Positions 8,199 through 18,315 of a DNA stretch of 64,000 nucleotides are shown here, piece after piece. The position numbers were made by a program, and so were the translations under genes. Below the pieces are notes generated by a model. That model was not told the DNA's origin, did no database searches, and worked only from the letters and a program-made list of their open reading frames with translations. Every line of letters starts with the position of its first letter. Position 1 is the stretch's first letter. The DNA comes from Alkalicoccobacillus porphyridii (GTDB taxonomy: Bacteria; Bacillota; Bacilli; Bacillales; Bacillaceae_D), in NCBI RefSeq assembly GCF_007293315.1, contig NZ_VLXZ01000006.1, positions 171,517-235,516 of the forward strand, read 5' to 3'.

Positions 8199-9245
8199 AT
8201 GTCTACAAATGGATATCATGTTGCCGTCGTTGGGGCAACGGGAGCAGTAGGACAGCAAATGCTTGTAACATTAGAAAAGAGAGGGTTTCCGATTGCTAGC
8301 CTTAAACTATTATCTTCAAAGCGTTCCGCGGGCAAAGAAATTACATTTAAAGGTGAAAGCTACACAGTAGAAGAGGCTACTCCAGAATCCTTTGAAGGAG
8401 TACAAATAGCGTTATTTAGTGCAGGTGGATCTGTGTCTAAAGCTTTAGCTCCGGAAGCTGTTAAACGCGGGGCTATTGTAGTTGATAATACGAGTGCTTT
8501 TCGTATGGATCCAGAGGTTCCACTTGTGGTGCCTGAAGTGAATGCAGCAGATCTTAGAGGAAATAAAGGCATCATTGCCAACCCTAATTGTTCAACCATT
8601 CAAATGGTGGCAGCACTTGAACCCATTCGTCAGAAGCTTGGCTTAAAAAAGGTCATTGTTTCTACGTATCAAGCCGTGTCTGGTGCTGGGCTCGAAGCTG
8701 TTGATGAATTAAAGAGTCAAACAGCTGATTTATTAGCAGGAAAAGAAGCTAAACCAGAAATCTTACCAGTGGGTGGAGACAAAAAGCATTATCAGATCGC
8801 GTTTAATGCCATTCCACAAATTGACGTGTTTCAAGAAAATGGGTATACATTCGAAGAAATGAAAATGATGAATGAAACCAAAAAGATCTTGCACATGGCA
8901 GAGCTTCAAGTAGCTGCAACGTGTGTACGTTTACCGATTGAGACAGGGCATTCTGAATCTGTATATATCGAAACAGAGCAAGAAGGTGCAACTGTTGATG
9001 AATTAAAATCACTCCTTTCAGATGCGCCAGGAGTAACGCTGCAGGATGATATTTCTCAGCAGGTTTATCCGATGGCAGCTAATTGTGTTGGTGAAGATGA
9101 CGTATTTGTTGGTCGTATTCGTCGTGATTTGGATCAAGCAAATGGCTATCATTTCTGGGTTGTGTCAGATAACCTACTAAAAGGTGCAGCACTTAACTCT
9201 GTACAAATTGCTGAAAGTCTCATAGAGCAAGATCTATTATCTTAA
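8199..9245 (+). CDS. asd: Aspartate-semialdehyde dehydrogenase
   Basis: A 348-residue NADPH-dependent enzyme that reduces aspartyl phosphate to aspartate semialdehyde, the branch point to lysine, diaminopimelate and threonine/methionine. The dinucleotide loop GATGAVG is at residues 12-18 and the catalytic cysteine is C131 in ANPNCST. The ATG at 8199 lies nine bases from GGGAG and gives the family N-terminus. In-frame ATGs at 8178 and 8193 are possible alternatives. The gene is followed closely by dapG (14 bases) and dapA. Confidence 0.97.
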   Translation: MSTNGYHVAVVGATGAVGQQMLVTLEKRGFPIASLKLLSSKRSAGKEITFKGESYTVEEATPESFEGVQIALFSAGGSVSKALAPEAVKRGAIVVDNTSAFRMDPEVPLVVPEVNAADLRGNKGIIANPNCSTIQMVAALEPIRQKLGLKKVIVSTYQAVSGAGLEAVDELKSQTADLLAGKEAKPEILPVGGDKKHYQIAFNAIPQIDVFQENGYTFEEMKMMNETKKILHMAELQVAATCVRLPIETGHSESVYIETEQEGATVDELKSLLSDAPGVTLQDDISQQVYPMAANCVGEDDVFVGRIRRDLDQANGYHFWVVSDNLLKGAALNSVQIAESLIEQDLLS

Positions 9246-9259
9246 GAAGAGTGTGAGCT

Positions 9260-10483
9260 ATGAAAATCATTGTACAAAAATTTGGAGGAACATCTGTTAA
9301 AGATGAAAAGACAAGGAAGCTAGCAGCGAACCATGTACTGAACGCGGTCAACGATGGCTTAAAAGTAATTGTGGTTGTGTCGGCCATGGGACGTTCGGGC
9401 GATCCTTATGCAACAGATACATTACTCAGTTTACCAGGATCTGAACTTCCGAAACGGGAACAAGATTTATTAGCGTCATGTGGTGAGATTATATCTTCCG
9501 TTGTGTTTTCTCAGCTTCTATTATCAAAAGGATTGCAATCCATGGCTATGACGGGTGCGCAAGCTGGCTTTCGAACGAATGAGGATTTTACAAATGCTAA
9601 AATCATAGATATGAAGTCGGAGCATCTACGTAAGCTATTCACTCAGTACGATGTCCTTGTGGTCGCTGGTTTTCAAGGGCAATCGAAAACAGGAGAAACC
9701 ACAACATTAGGACGTGGTGGGAGTGATACATCCGCAACAGCCTTAGCAGCAGCAGTGAATGCTGAATGGGTAGATATTTTTACAGATGTCGAGGGTGTAA
9801 TGACAGCTGATCCGCGGATTGTAGAGAAAGCGAGACCGCTTGAGTCGATGACGTATAACGAAATTTGTAATATGGCGTATCAGGGGGCAAAGGTCATTCA
9901 TCCACGTGCAGTAGAAATTGCGATGCAATCTAAAACCCCGATTCATATTCGTTCTACTTACTCAAATAAACAAGGGACGCTGGTGACAGCTATGCATTCT
10001 GGAACTGCTGGAAGTGACGTTCAAGAACAACTAATAACTGGAATTGCTCACTTAGCAAATGTTACCCAAATTAAAGTGGCAGCAGCAGAAGGGCAATACG
10101 ACCTACAGGAAAAAGTCTTTAAATCAATGGCAATGGAAAAGATCAGTGTGGATTTCATTAACATTTCACCAAGAGGTGTTGTGTACACGGTGATGGATTC
10201 AGCAGCTGACCTCGCAGTGGAAACTCTCGAGAAGCTTGGGTTCAAGCCGGAGGTATTACGTAATTGTGCGAAGGTATCAGCAGTGGGTGCCGGTATGACT
10301 GGAGTTCCAGGTGTAACGGCAAAAATTGTGAGTGCCTTATCAGCCGAGAACGTTCAAATTTTGCAATCAGCTGATTCCCATACAACAATTTGGGTGCTGG
10401 TGAAGAATCAAGATATGAATAAGGCGGTCAATGCGTTACATCAAATGTTTCAGCTTGAAAAAGCAGGAATGAGTTTGGGGTAG
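9260..10483 (+). CDS. dapG: Aspartate kinase I (diaminopimelate-sensitive type)
   Basis: A 407-residue aspartokinase that phosphorylates aspartate in the first step of the aspartate pathway. The substrate and ATP motif KFGGTS is at residues 7-12, TTLGRGGSDTSA follows near 150, and two ACT regulatory domains fill about residues 265-400. By position in asd-dapG-dapA this matches B. subtilis DapG, the isozyme inhibited by meso-diaminopimelate. Inhibitor specificity is inferred from synteny only. There is no lysine riboswitch-like leader upstream, which is consistent with DapG rather than LysC. Confidence 0.93.
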   Translation: MKIIVQKFGGTSVKDEKTRKLAANHVLNAVNDGLKVIVVVSAMGRSGDPYATDTLLSLPGSELPKREQDLLASCGEIISSVVFSQLLLSKGLQSMAMTGAQAGFRTNEDFTNAKIIDMKSEHLRKLFTQYDVLVVAGFQGQSKTGETTTLGRGGSDTSATALAAAVNAEWVDIFTDVEGVMTADPRIVEKARPLESMTYNEICNMAYQGAKVIHPRAVEIAMQSKTPIHIRSTYSNKQGTLVTAMHSGTAGSDVQEQLITGIAHLANVTQIKVAAAEGQYDLQEKVFKSMAMEKISVDFINISPRGVVYTVMDSAADLAVETLEKLGFKPEVLRNCAKVSAVGAGMTGVPGVTAKIVSALSAENVQILQSADSHTTIWVLVKNQDMNKAVNALHQMFQLEKAGMSLG

Positions 10484-10510
10484 TGAACTGACATCTAGGA
10501 GAGTGAGTAG

Positions 10511-11374
10511 ATGGATTTCGGTCGTGTTTGGACAGCAATGGTCACCCCTTTTAATACAGAAGGGAAGTTGGATCTTGAGGCAACAGCCGAGTTAGTTGAT
10601 CACTTAATTTCAACTGGTACAGAGGCATTAGTAGTCGCTGGAACCACTGGAGAATCACCTACGTTGTCTCTGTCAGAGAAGGAAGAGTTATTTCGATTTG
10701 TTTTGGAGCACACCAAAAAGAGAGTGCCTGTTGTTCTAGGAACGGGTTCTAATGATACAGCTACATCGGTGGAAACCTCAATTCTAGCTGAAAAGCTTGG
10801 AGCAGATGGGGTTATGGCAGTTGTACCTTATTATAATCGTCCATCCCAACTGGGAATGCATGCACATTTTACAGAAATTGCTCAAGCGATTTCTTTACCA
10901 GTCATGCTATATAATGTGCCGCACCGAACTAGCGCTCATATGCTGCCTGAAACAGTGATCTCACTTTCAAAAGAATCGAATATAACAGCTTTAAAAGAAG
11001 CAAGTGGTGATTTAGAACATTTTGCAGCCGTAATTGATCAGACAGATGATTCCTTTTTTGTTTATAGTGGAGACGATTCAATGACGCTTCCGTCTCTTTC
11101 CATAGGGGCAGCTGGAGTTGTCTCCGTTGCATCGCATGTCATTGGAAATCAAATGCAGGATCTAATTGCAGCCTTCTTTGCGGGAGAGGTTGAGCGCGCG
11201 AGCCAAATACATCGAGCTCTGCTTCCAAAAATGAAGGCATTATTCATCGCTCCAAATCCTGTGTGTGTGAAGCATATGTTAAAGGAAATCGGTGTGGATG
11301 TAGGACCAACTCGATTACCTCTCATTGGGATATCAGCTGAGGAAGAGGCCTTACTCAAATCAATATTTGCTTAA
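10511..11374 (+). CDS. dapA: 4-hydroxy-tetrahydrodipicolinate synthase
   Basis: A 287-residue TIM-barrel aldolase that condenses pyruvate with aspartate semialdehyde. The Schiff-base lysine is K162 in ALKEASGD, the catalytic tyrosine is Y134 in YNVP, and the TTGES loop is at 46-50. It is the last gene of asd-dapG-dapA and ends at a strong terminator. Its product feeds both diaminopimelate for peptidoglycan and the DpaAB reaction encoded just upstream. Confidence 0.97.
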   Translation: MDFGRVWTAMVTPFNTEGKLDLEATAELVDHLISTGTEALVVAGTTGESPTLSLSEKEELFRFVLEHTKKRVPVVLGTGSNDTATSVETSILAEKLGADGVMAVVPYYNRPSQLGMHAHFTEIAQAISLPVMLYNVPHRTSAHMLPETVISLSKESNITALKEASGDLEHFAAVIDQTDDSFFVYSGDDSMTLPSLSIGAAGVVSVASHVIGNQMQDLIAAFFAGEVERASQIHRALLPKMKALFIAPNPVCVKHMLKEIGVDVGPTRLPLIGISAEEEALLKSIFA

Positions 11375-11384
11375 ATGTTCTTCT

Positions 11385-11411
11385 AACCCGACTATTACAG
11401 TCGGGTTTTTC
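11385..11411 (+). terminator. Rho-independent terminator after dapA
   Basis: AACCCGACT (11385-11393) pairs with AGTCGGGTT (11399-11407) and runs into T. Confidence 0.92.
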
Positions 11412-11425
11412 ATTGTGGTTGCGTC

Positions 11426-11455
11426 TTGTTTTTCACTAGAAAAATAAGGTATACT
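11426..11455 (+). promoter_or_regulatory. Candidate sigma-A promoter for rnjB
   Basis: TTGTTT (11426-11431) and a good TATACT -10 (11450-11455) are 18 bases apart. Transcription would start about 150 bases before the rnjB start codon. Confidence 0.5.
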
Positions 11456-11461
11456 AAGTTC

Positions 11462-11600
11462 AAGTGATGCGTTCGGGTGCTTATCTTTGATAAGTGGTAA
11501 GTCTATAAGTTCTAAACTGGGGAACGGAATCGACCAGGCGACCTACACGTGTTAAGGACGCCGATTTTGATATGAGACATTTGCGAAATTGTATAGGAGG
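11462..11600 (+). promoter_or_regulatory. Long structured leader of rnjB
   Basis: The ~145-base leader contains a hairpin CTTATC/GATAAG with a TTT loop (11480-11494). A second region has GGCG (11537-11540) opposite CGCC (11559-11562), flanked by AATCG/CGATT and enclosing the palindrome ACACGTGT. No known riboswitch or T-box signature was recognised. A structured RNA or an autoregulatory processing site is possible. Confidence 0.4.
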
Positions 11601-11608
11601 AAAGACCA

Positions 11609-13276
11609 TTGTCGAAACAGATAACAGAGAAAATTCGCGTATTCGCCCTCGGGGGAGTAGGCGAAATTGGTAAGAATATGTACGGAGTAGAAGTAGACGA
11701 AGATATCATCATTATTGATGCAGGTTTAATGTTTCCTGATGATGACATGCTAGGTGTGGATATCGTTATTCCAGATGTATCCTACCTAACAGAGCAAATA
11801 GAACGAGTAAAAGGGATTGTCTTAACTCATGGACATGAAGATCACATAGGTGGTTTGTCCTATGTACTTAAAAAAGTAAACGTTCCAGTCTACGGAACAA
11901 AACTAACATTAGGATTAGTGGAAGAGAAGCTTAAAGAAGCGGGAATTTTACGATCTGTTAAGTTAAAAACGATTGATGCAAAATCACGTATAAAAATTGG
12001 CAGCACCCCGGTATCCTTTTTCCGGACAAGCCATAGTATCCCTGATTGCGTAGGGATATGTATTGAGACTTCTCAAGGTTCAATTGTACATACGGGTGAT
12101 TTTAAATTCGATCAAACACCTGTGGATGGAAAACAAGCCGATATCGGAAAAATGGCGAATATAGGACATAAAGGCGTACTATGCCTTCTTTCAGATAGCA
12201 CCAACGCTGAACGTCCTGGAACAACAAAGTCTGAATCAGAGGTTGGAGTGGGCATTACCGATGTTTTTCGTAAAACGGAAGGCCGGTTAATTGTTACCTC
12301 GTTTGCATCCAACGTTCATCGTATTCATCAAATTATTGAAGCAACGGCGAAAGCTAATCGAAAGCTAGCCATTGTGGGTAAGAGTATGCTGAGAGTGATT
12401 TCTATTGCGACTCGCTTAGGATATCTTGAACCGCCAAAGGATTTAATTATTGACTTGGATGAAGTAAATAAGTATAAACCTGAACAATTGGTTATTCTCA
12501 CAACCGGAAGTCAAGGAGAACCAATGTCAGCGTTAACAAGAATGGCAAAGGGTGCGCATCGACAAATTACTATTAATGCGTACGATACAGTGATCATTGC
12601 AGCATCGGCTATTCCAGGAAACGAGAAATCCGTTTCCGCTGTAATTGATAAGCTTCACCGAATTGGTGCTGAAGTGGTATATGGCTCTTCAAAGGTTCAT
12701 GCATCTGGGCATGGAAGCCAGGAAGAATTAAAGCTTATGCTGAATCTAATGAGACCGAAGTATTTCCTTCCTATTCATGGTGAGGTTCGCATGCAGCATG
12801 CGCATCGTAACCTGGGCATAGGTGTTGGGATCCCGGATGAGAACATTTTTGTTGTTGAAAAAGGTGAAGTGATCGAGTTTACGAACAAACAAGCCAGAAG
12901 AGCAAGTAAGGTACCTTCAGGAAACGTACTAATTGACGGACTTGGTGTTGGGGACGTTGGTAATATTGTGCTACGTGACCGAAGATTACTTTCAAAGGAT
13001 GGCATCTTAGTTGTAGTGGTTACACTCAACAAAAAAACGGGCACTATTGAATCTGGTCCAAACATTATCTCTCGTGGGTTTGTCTATGTACGAGAATCCG
13101 AACAGCTATTGGAAGATGCAAATGAGCTTGTGACCAACATCCTTAAAAAATGTATGACGGAAAAAGTAAGCGAATGGTCTTCCCTAAAAAGCAACGTCAG
13201 AGAAGGCTTAAGCCGTCACCTCTACGAAAAAACAAAAAGACGTCCAATGATCTTACCAATCATTATGGAAGTATAG
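11609..13276 (+). CDS. rnjB: Ribonuclease J2
   Basis: A 555-residue metallo-beta-lactamase/beta-CASP ribonuclease. The metal motif is H74-G-H76-E-D78-H79. The beta-CASP part includes the DSTNAERPG and SGHGSQEELKLML segments, and a C-terminal domain follows. RNase J2 partners RNase J1 in mRNA turnover. Assignment to J2 rather than J1 rests on the location downstream of dapA, as in B. subtilis. Translation begins at TTG (11609) eight bases after AGGAGG. A large hairpin ends the transcript. Confidence 0.92.
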   Translation: MSKQITEKIRVFALGGVGEIGKNMYGVEVDEDIIIIDAGLMFPDDDMLGVDIVIPDVSYLTEQIERVKGIVLTHGHEDHIGGLSYVLKKVNVPVYGTKLTLGLVEEKLKEAGILRSVKLKTIDAKSRIKIGSTPVSFFRTSHSIPDCVGICIETSQGSIVHTGDFKFDQTPVDGKQADIGKMANIGHKGVLCLLSDSTNAERPGTTKSESEVGVGITDVFRKTEGRLIVTSFASNVHRIHQIIEATAKANRKLAIVGKSMLRVISIATRLGYLEPPKDLIIDLDEVNKYKPEQLVILTTGSQGEPMSALTRMAKGAHRQITINAYDTVIIAASAIPGNEKSVSAVIDKLHRIGAEVVYGSSKVHASGHGSQEELKLMLNLMRPKYFLPIHGEVRMQHAHRNLGIGVGIPDENIFVVEKGEVIEFTNKQARRASKVPSGNVLIDGLGVGDVGNIVLRDRRLLSKDGILVVVVTLNKKTGTIESGPNIISRGFVYVRESEQLLEDANELVTNILKKCMTEKVSEWSSLKSNVREGLSRHLYEKTKRRPMILPIIMEV

Positions 13277-13288
13277 TGATAAAGATAT

Positions 13289-13371
13289 AGGGCTAGGACA
13301 GAAGTAATATAACTAATCGAAAATCTGAACAATGTTGGAGTCACTCCAATTCATTGTTCAGATTTTTTTAT
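13289..13371 (+). repeat. Repeat family A copy 1, also a terminator of rnjB
   Basis: GGACAGAAGTAATATAACTAA leads into a very strong hairpin. AAATCTGAACAATG (from about 13321) pairs with CATTGTTCAGATTT, with an inner TTGGAG/CTCCAA stem, and it ends in seven T. A second copy with the same lead and a diverged but still self-complementary stem is at 63467-63545. Both copies are followed by family B. Confidence 0.85.
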
Positions 13372-13472
13372 TGATAGATTGCGCCGCCGAAATACAAATC
13401 CGTTTTTCAGAGGTATTTCAGGAGAGTTTATCTTGCATAAATACATAAAGGACTTGGATATTATCAGAGTCT

Positions 13473-13592
13473 TGCTTCTTTGCTATCCCTCCCGAAAAAA
13501 AATAGGACACGCTTACCACGGGAGTACCCCCGCTAACCCAACTCCGTCAATTTATCTCAATGAACCTTTTCATCGAGGCCATTGAAAAACGA
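13473..13592 (+). repeat. Repeat family B copy 1
   Basis: It runs from CTTCTTTGCTATCCCTCCCG to the shared tail ATCTCAATGAACCTTTTC, CATCGAGGCCATTGAAAAA. Copy 2 at 63587-63692 has the same tail and a similar left end (TTCTTCGGCTGTCGCTCCCG). The short reading frame spanning this stretch has no coding character. Confidence 0.7.
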
Positions 13593-13637
13593 TCTTTATA
13601 AGACTGTGAAGTTCTACAATTATTTAATTTAGAACGT

Positions 13638-13764
13638 TAGCGGAAGGAGAATTCGTAGACTCCTGCGGAACAGAACGCGGCAGACCGACATCGAAGTGGT
13701 GGTTGTCCGCTTCGAGGGCTGAGGCCGTTCTTGCGGGTGCGAAGGGTTCTCCTGTAGCGGCGCC
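13638..13764 (+). repeat. Structured intergenic repeat, family C copy 2
   Basis: It matches copy 1 at 5889-6014 across its length (TAGCGGAAGGAGAA to TTCTCCTGTAGCGGCG). The inner hairpin GAAGTGG (13693-13699) pairs with CCGCTTC (13707-13713). Relative to copy 1 one A-T pair becomes a G-T wobble, so pairing is kept while sequence changed. The 624-base gap between rnjB and tepA holds A, B and C in that order. Confidence 0.8.
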
Positions 13765-13900
13765 ATTCAGCTCATTCATACATGACTTTTTTTGTGGTCT
13801 CCTTTCATGGATGGTTCATACCTAATGTCCTTCATAAAGTATGAGGCATCACCTTATCGAACATACTACGGCTATGAGAACATGAAGGAGAGTGAAGGAT

Positions 13901-14626
13901 ATGAGTGAGAAACCAGGACAGCCGGAGACACAGCCGAATCAGGATGAAAAAAAATCGTCACTTGTTGAAAAAATTCAAGAGCTAGGTCAAACAAATGTGC
14001 CAGAAATGGAAGCATCCAATATTCATTGCCTGGTCGTTATCGGGCAAATTGAAGGCCATATGCAATTACCACCTCAGAATAAAACGACAAAATACGAACA
14101 TATCATTCCCCAGTTGGTTGCGGCAGAGCAAAATAGTAAGATTGAAGGATTGCTCATCATTTTAAATACAGTCGGAGGAGATGTAGAAGCTGGCCTTGCA
14201 ATTTCAGAAATGATTGCCTCCATGTCTAAACCATCTGTAACCCTTGTACTCGGAGGAGGTCACTCCATAGGAGTTCCGATTGCAACCGCCTCTCACTACT
14301 CCTTTATTGCGGAAACAGCCACGATGACCATTCACCCTATTCGCTTAACAGGGCTCGTTATTGGTGTACCACAGACATTTGAGTATCTTGATAAAATGCA
14401 AGAGAGGGTCATCAAGTTTGTTACGGCTCATTCAGAAATCAGTGAAGATAAATTTAAAGAACTCATGTTTTCAAAGGGGAATTTAACACGGGATATAGGC
14501 ACAAATGTAATAGGTTCTGATGCAGTAAGCTACGGTCTTATTAATGAAGTAGGAGGCATCGGACAGGCTATGAAGAAGCTCAACCAACTTATAGAAGAGT
14601 ATAAACAGGGGGAGATCCTACAATGA
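13901..14626 (+). CDS. tepA: TepA, ClpP-fold translocation-enhancing protease-like protein
   Basis: A 241-residue ClpP/crotonase-fold protein of the YmfB/TepA family, implicated in B. subtilis in protein export and signal-peptide handling. The nucleophile region is GGGHSIG with S122 at the elbow, and a candidate histidine is H145 in TIHPIR. The ATG at 13901 is ten bases from AAGGAG. A GTG at 13892 would sit too close to that site. It overlaps ylzJ by four bases (ATGA). The first ~35 residues are charged and lack a signal peptide, so the protein is probably cytoplasmic. Confidence 0.9.
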   Translation: MSEKPGQPETQPNQDEKKSSLVEKIQELGQTNVPEMEASNIHCLVVIGQIEGHMQLPPQNKTTKYEHIIPQLVAAEQNSKIEGLLIILNTVGGDVEAGLAISEMIASMSKPSVTLVLGGGHSIGVPIATASHYSFIAETATMTIHPIRLTGLVIGVPQTFEYLDKMQERVIKFVTAHSEISEDKFKELMFSKGNLTRDIGTNVIGSDAVSYGLINEVGGIGQAMKKLNQLIEEYKQGEILQ

Positions 14627-14844
14627 TTTTGTATACAATGATGCCTCAAGAAGAAATCTTTCCTCCCGATGAAGAAGCATTTAAACAACAGCTTCACCTA
14701 CCTATTGAGGGGGGGAGTTTAATTGTTCAACGGCTTGATGAAGGGAGATACAAAGTTGTACAGCTCATTTCAGGAAATCCATCCTTGTATCTTCATCCAC
14801 AATACTCGCCTGGAGCCATAGTTGATACAAATCACCTAATTTAA
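14623..14844 (+). CDS. ylzJ: YlzJ-like small protein
   Basis: A 73-residue protein starting [14 protein letters not shown] and containing [21 protein letters not shown] and DPxxYLxPxYxPG-like features ([13 protein letters not shown]). It corresponds to B. subtilis YlzJ between tepA and spoIIIE. The function is unknown. The start codon overlaps the tepA stop, so translation is likely coupled. Confidence 0.87.
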   Translation: MILYTMMPQEEIFPPDEEAFKQQLHLPIEGGSLIVQRLDEGRYKVVQLISGNPSLYLHPQYSPGAIVDTNHLI

Positions 14845-14865
14845 TACCCGATCTCGCCCCAGAAT

Positions 14866-14875
14866 ATGCTATAAT
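14866..14875 (+). promoter_or_regulatory. Extended -10 promoter for spoIIIE
   Basis: A consensus TATAAT (14870-14875) with an upstream TGC extension (14867-14869). There is no convincing -35, as expected for extended -10 promoters. It lies 90 bases before spoIIIE. Confidence 0.6.
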
Positions 14876-14899
14876 GAGAGCCATCGAATCGTACATGTT

Positions 14900-14920
14900 A
14901 AGCAGCCTCTTTGGCTGCTT
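14900..14920 (+). promoter_or_regulatory. Hairpin in the spoIIIE leader
   Basis: A perfect AAGCAGCC/GGCTGCTT stem (14900-14907 with 14913-14920). It lacks a T-run, so it may be a weak attenuator, an mRNA stabiliser or the end of the tepA-ylzJ message. Confidence 0.5.
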
Positions 14921-14964
14921 ATTCATATACAGGATAGACGAATGGACAGAAGGGTGACCGCATA

Positions 14965-17340
14965 ATGGCAAGACGAAAAAAAAGAAAAAATACAAATTGG
15001 AAATCCCAATTAACGTATGAAATTGTAGGCTTGGGATTGCTAGTTATTGCGGTTGTTACACTTGCTAGACTTGGCAGTGTGGGTGAAGCCTTTGTACGCT
15101 TGTTTCGTTTCTTTCTAGGGGAATGGTTTTTCCTTATGGCTCTAGGGCTATTGATTGTGTCATTATTTATTATGTTTAAACGGACAAAACCATCCTTTTG
15201 GACAAGGCGGATGGCAGGGTTTTATACCGTTGTACTATCACTTGCCTTGCTAGGACATTGGAGTTTATTTCGGACACTTGGTGCAAGCGGCGGTTTTGAT
15301 GACACCTCTGTGATACGAAATACATGGGACTTGTTCTGGCTTGAGGCAAGTGGTCAGAGTACAAGTGGTGAGCTTGGTGGAGGTATGATTGGAGCCGTTG
15401 CATTTGCAGTCAGTCATTTTTTATTTGCAAGTGGAGGCACGATTTTTCTATGCATCATTTTACTCATTATTGGTGTAATTTTGATTACTGGCAGATCAGT
15501 ATCTGAGCTGTTAGGCAAAGGATTTCGTAGCTCCTATCTAACTGTCGCGGATTTCTTCAGCTCTTTATTTAAAGAGAGCTTGCAATGGAGCAAACAATCT
15601 CGAGAGAAGCTAAAGGAAGAACGAGCTCTTCGAGAAGAAAAGAAAAAGCAACAGACACACGCAAAACCTAAAAAAACACGTTCTCATCAGACCGAGCCAG
15701 AGCTTGAGGAGCCGCAGGCAGAGGGAATTCCTGAAATTGTAGATTTTACTCAGCATGCGTATCAGGAAATGAATAATGAACAAACGGAGGAACAGAAGCC
15801 TAACAAACCGGCAAAGCCATCCGAGTCAGGTACCCCACCTACTAAAGAGGAGCAGGATGAAGAGCTTGCGCCAGGTCCACTTGTCACTGCTGGTGAGACG
15901 AATGAGGCCTATACACTACCTTCTTTTGAGTTATTAAAACCTGTTACAGCAGTTGGTCAGCACCAGGAAAAACAGCAGCTCACTTCAAATGCAAGAAAGC
16001 TTGAACAGACACTTGATAGCTTTGGTGTAAAAGCTCGTGTGACAAAGGTTCATCTTGGACCTGCCGTAACCAAATACGAGGTGAATCCAAACGTTGGTGT
16101 GAAGGTTAGCAAAATCGTGAATCTAGCCGATGATTTAGCTTTAGCATTAGCTGCAAAAGATATTAGAATCGAAGCTCCCATACCAGGAAAGTCAGCCATT
16201 GGTATTGAGGTACCAAATAAGGAGGTTGCGGTAGTCTCTTTAAGAGAGGTACTCGATTCTGCACCTTCTAAGGCTGAAGAGCATGTGTTAGCTGTTGGTC
16301 TTGGACGGGACATTTCGGGGGAGCCGGTTTTAGCTCCATTAAACAAAATGCCGCATCTACTCGTGGCAGGGGCAACTGGAAGTGGAAAAAGTGTTTGTAT
16401 TAATGGAATTATTACGAGCATTTTAATGAAAGCCAAACCACATGAAGTTAAACTCATGATGATTGATCCCAAAATGGTTGAACTAAACGTGTATAACGGT
16501 ATTCCGCACTTATTAACTCCGGTTGTAACAGAGCCGAAAAAAGCATCTCAAGCCCTAAAAAAAGTTGTGGCAGAAATGGAACGTCGATATGATTTGTTCT
16601 CTCATAGTGGAACGAGAAATATCGAGGGCTACAATGATTTAATTCGAAAACAAAATCAAGCTGGGGATGAAAAACAGCCATTTTTACCTTACATTGTTGT
16701 TATTGTTGATGAGCTTGCAGACTTAATGATGGTTGCATCTGGTGATGTAGAGGACTCAATAGCTAGACTTGCTCAGATGGCAAGAGCGTCAGGCATTCAT
16801 ATGATTATTGCAACTCAGCGTCCTTCCGTAGATGTCATTACAGGTGTGATAAAAGCAAATATTCCATCAAGAATTGCCTTTGGTGTTTCTTCTCAGACCG
16901 ACTCAAGAACAATTCTGGATTCCGGCGGGGCAGAGAAGCTGTTGGGACGAGGAGACATGTTGTACATGCCTGTAGGCTCTAACAAACCAACGCGAATTCA
17001 AGGAGCATTCTTGTCCGATGAAGAGGTTGAATCAGTCGTTAATTTTGTTATTTCCCAGCAAAAAGCGCAGTACCAAGAGGAGATGACTCCTTCAGAAGAG
17101 GCGGAAGCCCCACGTGAAGAGGTTCAAGATGAGTTATATTCATCAGCCGTTGATCTTGTTCTAGAAATGAACACGGCTTCGGTATCGATGCTGCAACGTA
17201 GATTCCGTATAGGTTATACACGAGCGGCTCGATTAATTGATGAAATGGAAGTACGCGGTGTAGTTGGAAAGTATGAGGGTAGTAAACCAAGAGAAGTGTT
17301 AATCACAGCAAGAACAGAGGATGAAGCATCAAATTCTTAG
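14965..17340 (+). CDS. spoIIIE: DNA translocase SpoIIIE/FtsK
   Basis: A 791-residue membrane-anchored DNA pump that moves the chromosome into the forespore during sporulation and clears trapped DNA at septa. A basic start is followed by about four membrane segments in residues 20-180, then a charged Glu/Lys/Pro-rich linker (about 200-310). The RecA-like motor has Walker A GATGSGKS near 469-476 and Walker [11 protein letters not shown] near 585. A gamma winged helix ([19 protein letters not shown]) closes the protein. Length matches B. subtilis SpoIIIE (787). An AAGGGTGAC site precedes the ATG. Confidence 0.97.
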   Translation: MARRKKRKNTNWKSQLTYEIVGLGLLVIAVVTLARLGSVGEAFVRLFRFFLGEWFFLMALGLLIVSLFIMFKRTKPSFWTRRMAGFYTVVLSLALLGHWSLFRTLGASGGFDDTSVIRNTWDLFWLEASGQSTSGELGGGMIGAVAFAVSHFLFASGGTIFLCIILLIIGVILITGRSVSELLGKGFRSSYLTVADFFSSLFKESLQWSKQSREKLKEERALREEKKKQQTHAKPKKTRSHQTEPELEEPQAEGIPEIVDFTQHAYQEMNNEQTEEQKPNKPAKPSESGTPPTKEEQDEELAPGPLVTAGETNEAYTLPSFELLKPVTAVGQHQEKQQLTSNARKLEQTLDSFGVKARVTKVHLGPAVTKYEVNPNVGVKVSKIVNLADDLALALAAKDIRIEAPIPGKSAIGIEVPNKEVAVVSLREVLDSAPSKAEEHVLAVGLGRDISGEPVLAPLNKMPHLLVAGATGSGKSVCINGIITSILMKAKPHEVKLMMIDPKMVELNVYNGIPHLLTPVVTEPKKASQALKKVVAEMERRYDLFSHSGTRNIEGYNDLIRKQNQAGDEKQPFLPYIVVIVDELADLMMVASGDVEDSIARLAQMARASGIHMIIATQRPSVDVITGVIKANIPSRIAFGVSSQTDSRTILDSGGAEKLLGRGDMLYMPVGSNKPTRIQGAFLSDEEVESVVNFVISQQKAQYQEEMTPSEEAEAPREEVQDELYSSAVDLVLEMNTASVSMLQRRFRIGYTRAARLIDEMEVRGVVGKYEGSKPREVLITARTEDEASNS

Positions 17341-17370
17341 GAAGCTATAAATATGAATGGGGGAGAGACT

Positions 17371-18090
17371 GTGATCAAAACCGATTACAGACCACTATAT
17401 TTACAGGTTATAGATAAGCTGCGAAAAGATATAGCGCAGTATGAAGAAGGACGACAGCTTCCATCTGAATTTGAGCTTGCTAAACAAATGGGCGTTAGTC
17501 GGGCGACTTTACGTGAGGCATTAAGGTTGTTAGAGGATGAAGGTTTATTAGTCAGGCGGCATGGTGTAGGTACATTTGTGAACGCCCGACCATTACTTAC
17601 ATCAGGAATTGAAGAATTATCAAGTGTCACAGATATGATCCGGCAAGCAGGTATGGAGCCTGGGACCATTTTTTTATCAGATTCAGTACTCGAGGCAACA
17701 GCCGAGGACCAAGTCCAGTTTAAAGAATCCGATCTTGAGCAAGTATTTCAAGTAGAACGATTACGCACAGCGGATGGCATGCCCGTCGTCTATTGTTTAG
17801 ATAGAGTGCCAAACCATTTGCTGGCTAACCGTTCCGTTCATGAAACACGTTCGCTTTTTCAATTTTTAAGTGATATTGGTAAAACCATTACGTATGCAGT
17901 GACCTATATCGAGCCAATTGGATATCATGAAACGGTCTCCGAGCTTCTTGAATCTGACGCTGGAGCGTCCTTGCTATTATTAAATCAGACTCATTATGAT
18001 CAGTACGATCAACCCATCCTATATTCGCAAAATTACTTCCGGGCAGATAAATTTAAATTTCATGTTCTGCGTAGGCGGAATATGTCTTAA
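17371..18090 (+). CDS. ymfC: GntR/HutC-family transcriptional regulator YmfC
   Basis: A 239-residue regulator with an N-terminal winged helix (about residues 5-72: [47 protein letters not shown] in parts) and a UTRA effector domain (about 95-235). GTG at 17371 was chosen because GGGGGAGA lies just upstream. The frame from ATG 17353 would place the site inside the gene. In B. subtilis ymfC is next to spoIIIE as here. Effector and targets are unknown. The transporter ymfD that follows it in B. subtilis is absent. Confidence 0.88.
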   Translation: MIKTDYRPLYLQVIDKLRKDIAQYEEGRQLPSEFELAKQMGVSRATLREALRLLEDEGLLVRRHGVGTFVNARPLLTSGIEELSSVTDMIRQAGMEPGTIFLSDSVLEATAEDQVQFKESDLEQVFQVERLRTADGMPVVYCLDRVPNHLLANRSVHETRSLFQFLSDIGKTITYAVTYIEPIGYHETVSELLESDAGASLLLLNQTHYDQYDQPILYSQNYFRADKFKFHVLRRRNMS

Positions 18091-18116
18091 GATTAAGCTT
18101 TTGATGTAGCAAAATA

Positions 18117-18180
18117 AGAACAATTTGAACCGTAACATGGAGGAGTGAGCCATGTTGGTTCGGATTGTTCTTTTTATTTT
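18117..18180 (+). terminator. Rho-independent terminator after ymfC
   Basis: A long stem made of AGAACAAT/ATTGTTCT, TGAACC/GGTTCG and AACATGG/CCATGTT, followed by TTTTTATTTT. Confidence 0.88.
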
Positions 18181-18254
18181 TGAAATAACGACCTACCAAC
18201 CCATGTTACGAATGTTTTTTTAAGCTCTAAGGAGGCATGAATGATTCCTTATTA

Positions 18255-18263
18255 TGGTATACT
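18255..18263 (+). promoter_or_regulatory. Extended -10 promoter for the ymfF operon
   Basis: TGG followed by TATACT (18258-18263), about 50 bases before ymfF. The -35 is weak. Confidence 0.5.
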
Positions 18264-18315
18264 AGAAGGATGGATGAATGGATAAAAGATAAGTGGAAAG
18301 GGATGTGGGGCAATT

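Noticed and set aside
13379..13585. 68-codon plus-strand ORF after rnjB
   Set aside because: It spans repeat B, lacks a ribosome site and has no coding character. Likewise the 63-codon ORF at 5782-5973 lies across repeats B and C.
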